From: Megaleporinus macrocephalus
Lineage: Eukaryota > Chordata > Actinopteri > Characiformes > Anostomidae
Direction of reading: 5' to 3'
DNA: 64,000 nucleotides
Assembly: GCA_021613375.1 (NCBI GenBank)
Contig: CM038716.1
Span: 3,922,684-3,986,683, forward strand
The translations under genes were made by a program, and so were the position numbers. This document shows positions 58,610 to 64,000 of the stretch, piece after piece (within the stretch, counting starts at the first letter, position 1; each line of letters opens with the position of its first letter). The notes under the pieces were generated by a model. It saw only the letters and a program-made list of their open reading frames with translations, was not told where the DNA came from and made no database searches.

Positions 58610-58745
58610 GGTTATGTTTTTGTTCCACCACTCTCGCTGAGGTTTAACGATGACAGTGCAGAGCAGGGTAGCTAATGGCTCAGGGTGCCTTCATGCCTGT
58701 GGTACCTTCTGGTTCCTCCTTTTCTTTTAGGCCCTTATAAATAGG
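58610..58745 (+). mobile_element. LINE 3' region fragment
   Basis: The text ggctcagggtgccttcatgc and ggtaccttctggtt matches part of the 36100-37115 relic. Confidence 0.45.
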
Positions 58746-59248
58746 CAGTATAGCTCCGTGTTTGAAAAAACTACTACTCTTGACTTTCTTAGTTTTCAGT
58801 TAAGCTGCCACTCAGGTTACTGTCTACTCTTTTCTGATGCTGAAAAGGCCACTGTAGTTGAGAATGAATGAAACGAAGGCTGATCCGCCAACATTTGGAC
58901 AGTACTGTATACAAACATGTAGACGCAAGAGAGGAAAGTGCTCCAGGTCCTTATTCGGAAGCAGGGTGCTTATATAGTGCTTACACTGGATTATGACCTG
59001 AACAAAAGAAACTGTAGAGGCATCAGCTTGTGCAAGACTCTACATTCTTGGCAAAAAGTGTTCTATAGTAATAAAAATTGTATTTTTTAACAACATGCGT
59101 GACATGCAACAATATTTCCATACAATCTAACATTCCTACAGACCCACAAACTCACTCACACACCCACCTGCATAGTACAAATGTACAATGCACAAATACA
59201 ATGTATGATGTGATGTTAAGAAAAATTCGCAACCTTCTTAAACAATGG

Positions 59249-59280
59249 GGCAGTCGTGGGCTGGAGGTTAGGTTTCCATG
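59249..59280 (+). mobile_element. Truncated SINE head
   Basis: The text ggggcagtcgtgggctggag followed by gttagg equals the start of the SINE at 16965-17220. Nothing of the B box or body remains. Confidence 0.5.
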
Positions 59281-59699
59281 TGTGCAAACACAAGTGGCAA
59301 ATAATTCTAAATTTAATGGAATCCAGTGAAAGGTCAGACAGGCTATTGCCACTACTCCTTCTAGAATCAGAGCTAGAAAGTATGTAATTCAATAATTTAC
59401 CACTACTGACCTGAAACACAGAAAACAGGTCAGCATCCGCATGTGTTCTGGATGTTTTTCTCTTTTTAGATGTTTTTCTTTTTTTTTTTGGCTCGCTCCT
59501 ATCAGGCATCCTCCCTAGGATGCTGAAAACTGCAGTGTCCTTCTTAAATAAAGCTAATTAAGAATCTCTGTCCCACATAATCACAGATCTGTGTCTAATC
59601 TGTCTATCAATAGGTAAACCTGTTTAGAAAGTTGCTTACACGCAGCCCAGTAAATAGCTTAACCAACATTGTTCTTCCAGTCAGGTTTCCCTTCACAGC

Positions 59700-60400
59700 A
59701 CAGAGACAGTCTTTATAAAGTTCCTGGTAAAATATCTGTGCCAGTGCTTCTTGATCTTTGCCCTCTGTTTGATAACACTGATTACAACATTCTTTTACCC
59801 AGACTGCATAACACCTATCTGTGATGGCTCTTAGCTGGTCAAAATATTTGGAGCCAATTTATTGCCATCAACAACCACAAATCTAAATAGGAAAGGCTGA
59901 CCTGGGGCGTCCCACAAGGATCCATCCTTGCGCCCTTATTGTTCCGTTCTTATAATCTAACAGTGGGCCAAAAATTAATAAATAACACAATATCTTACCA
60001 TAGCTAGGCTAACCTAGTTTAGCTCTCTCACCTGATGACTACAGTCTTTTTATCTTCTCAAAAATATATTCAAGTTTAACTCATTCATGCTTTTATCTCC
60101 AGCAGGCTGGACTACTGCAATAGTCTTTTTATTGACCATCCCAAGACCCCACTTAGACAGCTACATGCAAAATGCAGAACTGAGAACTCCTCAATTCAAT
60201 ACACTGGCTACAATAGATTTTAAAGTGTTTCTATTTCTATACAAATTTCTGAACAGCTACAGACTAAAGTACAATGTGGATCTGCTTAAGGTTTACAAAC
60301 CCAATAGGCCCCAATCACTAGTAGGCACTGCTGAGTTAGTATTGTCCAGAATCAAAACCAAACAGGCTGAGGCACTGTCGCTGTCCCAAGAAAAACTTTG
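59700..60400 (+). mobile_element. L2-like LINE relic
   Basis: Forward reading near 59915-59950 gives GVPQGSILAPLL, a conserved reverse-transcriptase motif. Near 60101-60125 it gives SRLDYCNS, a landmark of the C-terminal part of fish L2-type elements. The catalytic segment between is deleted, and indels break the frame. Confidence 0.75.
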
Positions 60401-60404
60401 CCGC

Positions 60405-60600
60405 TGTCCCAAGAAAAACAAGTATCTCTAATTTACAGGAGAGGACCAAAAAAGGTCTTTACTTTTAATGCAAGTCAAGGGAACCAGAATTTTTTTAAGC
60501 TATTTTGGAACATTTCTATTGGTCCATTCATCATGTTTTCACACAACGTAAACGGCAGCTGGCGTTTATAAATAAAAATCGACAGAAATGGAGATACATG
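60405..60600 (+). repeat. Dispersed repeat R3, copy 4
   Basis: It shares caggagaggacc, gcaagtcaagggaaccagaa and tttctattggtccattcat with the other R3 copies. Confidence 0.6.
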
Positions 60601-61355
60601 TGAACAACAGTGCTTGAGGTTCACGTTATGTCAGTTATTTAACTATGCCAATAGAAATAGAGTTTACAATTCTGTGGCCCCTTTAATTTTTTATAACTAT
60701 CTTTGCATATGTCCTTTTGAGGTGTTGGATTTCAAACTGTAACTAGACAAGTGCATTTCCTGAAGGTGGGTATGTCTGTGGATTAGAGGTTGGGGTTCTG
60801 CCCTGAGTGAGTACATGCAGTTTGGAGCCTTCAGGTTTAATGAAACCATACTGTTTTGACTCGGCTGAAGATGAACAGGACCCTACAGGAGGAACTAGGG
60901 ATGATTAAACGACAAATAGGAGTGTGGGTCAGAAGGTCTGTGTATTAGTGCTGGGGATCTGGCTTAAAAGAGTACATGCAGTTTGCAGGTTGTAGTTTAA
61001 ATGAAACCATGAGGTTTGTTTGTGACCAAAAATGAATAGGACTCTTTGGGTGAAAGAGGGATGAAAAAAAAAAAGAAATACGGACAAGTGCGGGATGAAC
61101 CAACACTGCGGTGGTGGTTGGAGGTCCGCCCTGAGTCAGTGTATGCGAATCGGTGTCTGATAGTAGAGCAGAAGTTCAGTAGATGGGTGTGCACTTTTTA
61201 ATGCTATACATTTTCTATGGGAAAATCCATGCATTCCATCAAAAAGCTGTATACAAGCCTGAATCACACTATCAGACCAGACAATGTGGAGCTGCAACGG
61301 TACTGATATTTGAAGATATGAATAACAATATGCGCAACCATAATAAGCTCTATTA

Positions 61356-61451
61356 TTTAAAATTAAATTAAATTAAATTAAATTAAATTAAATTAAATTA
61401 AATTAAATTAAATTAAATTAAATTAAATTAAATTAAATTAAATTAAATTAA
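61356..61451. repeat. (AAATT)n pentanucleotide array
   Basis: Nearly perfect aaatt units run for about 95 bp. Confidence 0.97.
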
Positions 61452-61489
61452 GCTGATATACAAATTAACCTACCTGCCTTTAATAAAAA

Positions 61490-62205
61490 AAAACTTTCTC
61501 AGCCAGGGTGCTGAAGAGAGAGTGACTGCGGTGTGAGGGGTTAGCAATGATTTTCAACTAAATTTCTTCATCATAGATAAGTACAGGTCTTCAAGGCCAG
61601 CAAGCGACTATGTTCCTCTGCACACCACATAATTTACAGTATCTTTCATTTGGACTGCAAAGACACCGAGCTGGACCAGACGGAGATGGAGGAGGTGCTG
61701 TTAAACCCTATTATGGCAAAGTAGAACTGGACCTGCAACCCAAATATCTTAACATAAGCACTGCTGAGCCTTCTTTATAACTGCAGTGCTGTGCCTGTCC
61801 CATCTGAGAGCTTGCTGAATGGTGGTGGTGCCCAGGATTGCGAAACCTTGCATTTCCAGTGGAGCCAGTGATATCTGAAATGAATGGTCATCTCCGCGCT
61901 TTTGTTTGTGTGTTCAGCTCCAGGTTGTTAGCTCCGCACCATAACACTAGATGCCTTACTTCCTGCCATTACATGGACTTATTATTAGCTGAGATGAGTA
62001 CGTCCCAGGTGGCGTCATCCGCAAACTTAAATTTGAACTGTGCTGAGCTGAGCTGTCTACGTTTTATCCAGGGCAGAGCATGGATCTGAGGGCTATTGGA
62101 ATATCTAAGTGGTTCCTTAAATTGAGTGTTATATTTAATGGCAATGCAGTTGCGACGGTGCTTGAAACGCAGCTGATCAGACCTATGCGCGGCCTGTCTG
62201 GGCAC
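61490..62205 (-). mobile_element. LINE reverse-transcriptase relic
   Basis: The minus strand reads FKFADDATWDVLISANNKS, with the FADD catalytic box at 62005-62025. It then gives WCGANNLELNTQ, the usual next landmark of fish LINE reverse transcriptase. A stop and frameshifts follow. It is a dead copy. Confidence 0.75.
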
Positions 62206-63253
62206 GGCCTACAGCTCTAATGAGTATGCTTGGTTGACAGCCCTCTGACACTGGGGGGAGTTATTCATAAGGCATACTTTGTACAAGTTTATCAGAGAGA
62301 CCAGAGGTTCCTCGAGACCCGGCAGTCTGTTTTAACATGTTGTTGAGTTGCACGTGAACTCTTGCTGCCTGACGTGATGCCTGTATGGGATGCTAATGTC
62401 ATCCCGCTGTTATCGCTCCTCTCGTCCTTGGCGTTTGCTTGATTGCTTTGGAGCTATTTGCATTTGCCGTTCACTCCTCTGCTGCGAATGGTCTCATCTA
62501 GATGCCCCAACCACCCCCCTCCCATAAATCTGGATGCTGTTTTTGAAAAATGAACCTAAGATTGCACTGTGGTGCTAAGGCATGCAAACATGATCTGTAC
62601 TATATATTGTATGGCTGATCGTTACTGCTATGTTAGCATTGAAAATACTGATACTGCACAAGTGTACCATTTGCAAATGAGCTTGTTTACAGTGGCTGTG
62701 AACATCCTGACCAATCATAAATGTTCCAATCATGATGTTTGTATTAAACAAGACATTCACATCACCCACTAAACATAAATACTTCTATTTAAAATAATGC
62801 AGGCCAGTTTTATACGCTGTAAAGCATACTGTATTAATATAAAGACAATGTGGTTGTTTGTACATGACTGCCTAAACATGGAAAAAAAATTCCTTGTATT
62901 GTTCATTTGCTAATAGTTTTATATCCACTCCTCATCCCTCAACACTTTCTAACATCTTCCTTTGCTATATTACCAAATACCACTCAAATCCAGAAGATCA
63001 TGTAGAACAAAGTATGCGCTGTTTGCTTACTGGAGCTACCATCTCACCACAACCTTGCAGACAACAGTGATGTAAGCCAAGCCCATACAGTACGTGTGTG
63101 TGAGAGTGTTAGTGTGTGTACAGCAGTTAGTGTTTGTACAGCATAGTTCAGTTCCTTAAAACTAACAATAACCAACTCATTAATCTGATTCTCAAAGTGC
63201 TTTCAATGAACAGTCTCGAACTGTGGACCAAATGTACAGACAATGCAAAAGTA

Positions 63254-63733
63254 CACATCCGCTCAAAGGTTTAGGATCACTTTAGAATTTTTATGCAATT
63301 CAGAAACAATATTGTCCATTTCACAATAAATGTAAGTGTATCAGATGGTTTTTAAAGAATAAAAATGTTTGTATTAAAGCCTATTTTTGTATAGAGGCTT
63401 GTTTTGCATATAGTTCTATTATCAGCAATTCTCAGTCCTCTGTCTAAATCTCCTGGTACGGCCGCCAATCCAAGTTAAGGATGTTATCCCAATGTAATCC
63501 CAACTAATTGGTTGTTAGGACACTCTTGAGTGAGCATAAAAGGGAGCACAACATTCTAGGTTAGTTTAGTATCTGAAGAATCAGCAGTTGATGGCTTGCT
63601 GACCGACTCACAATGACCAGAAAGAAACAACTTTCTTTAGAGACCCGTCAGTCCATTGTTGTGTTAAGGAAGAAAGATACTCCATTGAAAACAAGAAAAT
63701 TTCAAGGTGATCCCAAACTTTTGAGTGGTAGTG
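63254..63733 (+). mobile_element. Tc1-type MITE (internal deletion derivative)
   Basis: The inverted ends cacatccgctcaaaggttta and cttttgagtggtagtg are flanked by TA (63252-63253, 63734-63735). Near 63614 a short frame, MTRKKQLSLETRQSIVVLRK, matches the start of a Tc1 transposase and then runs straight into the 3' terminus. It therefore looks like an internally deleted copy. Confidence 0.8.
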
Positions 63734-64000
63734 TAAATTAAATAAAGGCAGATGGAAACAGATGCAGATGTAGGCAGATGCTATGAGCTTTTGATGCGTG
63801 GCATGTTTTTTCTGAACCCAAGAACATCATGCAAATGTTCTGGTTTTGATGAACGCTCATCAACAGTGTTACTAGGGACAATGGATGATTACCAGAAAAA
63901 GGTTGTTTAGGGTCAACTTTAACTGTAAAATGTCACATTTAACAACTTGTGATATGTAAACAATATATATTAACATTACTTTAACATGTAAAAGCCTGAA

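Larger units (their letters stand above)
45461..64000. other. Region upstream of the 7S exon; no host exon recognised
   Basis: The col4a4 signal-peptide exon should lie here or beyond the right edge, but no convincing candidate was found. No Gly-X-Y coding on either strand was seen. Stretches without recognised content are 46790-47500 (apart from a GA run near 47060), 48490-49085, 50400-51335, 54460-55770, 56411-56667, 58300-58600, 58750-59240 and 62210-63250. Confidence 0.6.

Overview
The window is teleost-like vertebrate genomic DNA. It holds long AT-rich introns, GT-AG splice sites, CA/GT microsatellites, tRNA-derived SINEs, and relics of Tc1/mariner, hAT, LTR and LINE elements of types common in fish. 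The exact species cannot be read from the sequence. Some of the SINE and repeat families resemble those of otophysan fishes, but that is a weak inference.

Only one host protein-coding gene could be supported: a collagen type IV alpha-4 chain gene (col4a4) on the minus strand. Twenty-eight consecutive coding exons run from 45460 down to 125. Joined, they give 2710 nt (903 codons plus one base) in a single open frame, with every splice phase agreeing. The first recognised exon carries the cysteine-rich 7S motif CGGRDCSVCPC. The remaining 27 exons encode Gly-X-Y repeats with interruptions in the positions expected for COL4A4. The signal-peptide exon(s), the 5' UTR and the promoter are not recognised. 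The C-terminal part of the triple helix and the NC1 domain lie beyond the left edge.

Layout: 1-25 kb holds exons 2-28, with introns containing a hAT-like element split by a Tc1 copy, a Tc1 relic holding a CpG-rich insert, mariner relics, a LINE relic with a trinucleotide tail, and 29-bp and 22-bp minisatellites. 24.9-45.4 kb is a single 20.5-kb intron after the 7S exon. It holds a 41-bp minisatellite, hAT, LTR and LINE relics, a small hAT-type MITE carrying a CTCF-consensus motif, and a foldback MITE. 45.5-64 kb has no recognised host exon. It holds a second Tc1 copy, further Tc1 and LINE relics, a third hAT-like copy, a long (GTAT)n array and a Tc1-type MITE.

No novel multi-gene system is visible. 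The points most worth a second look are the cysteine-rich fish alpha-4 chain, the datable nested insertions with visible target-site duplications, the MITE-borne CTCF motif, and a minisatellite with exact internal higher-order duplication. All assignments rest on reading the sequence and on remembered family features; no alignment or database search was run.
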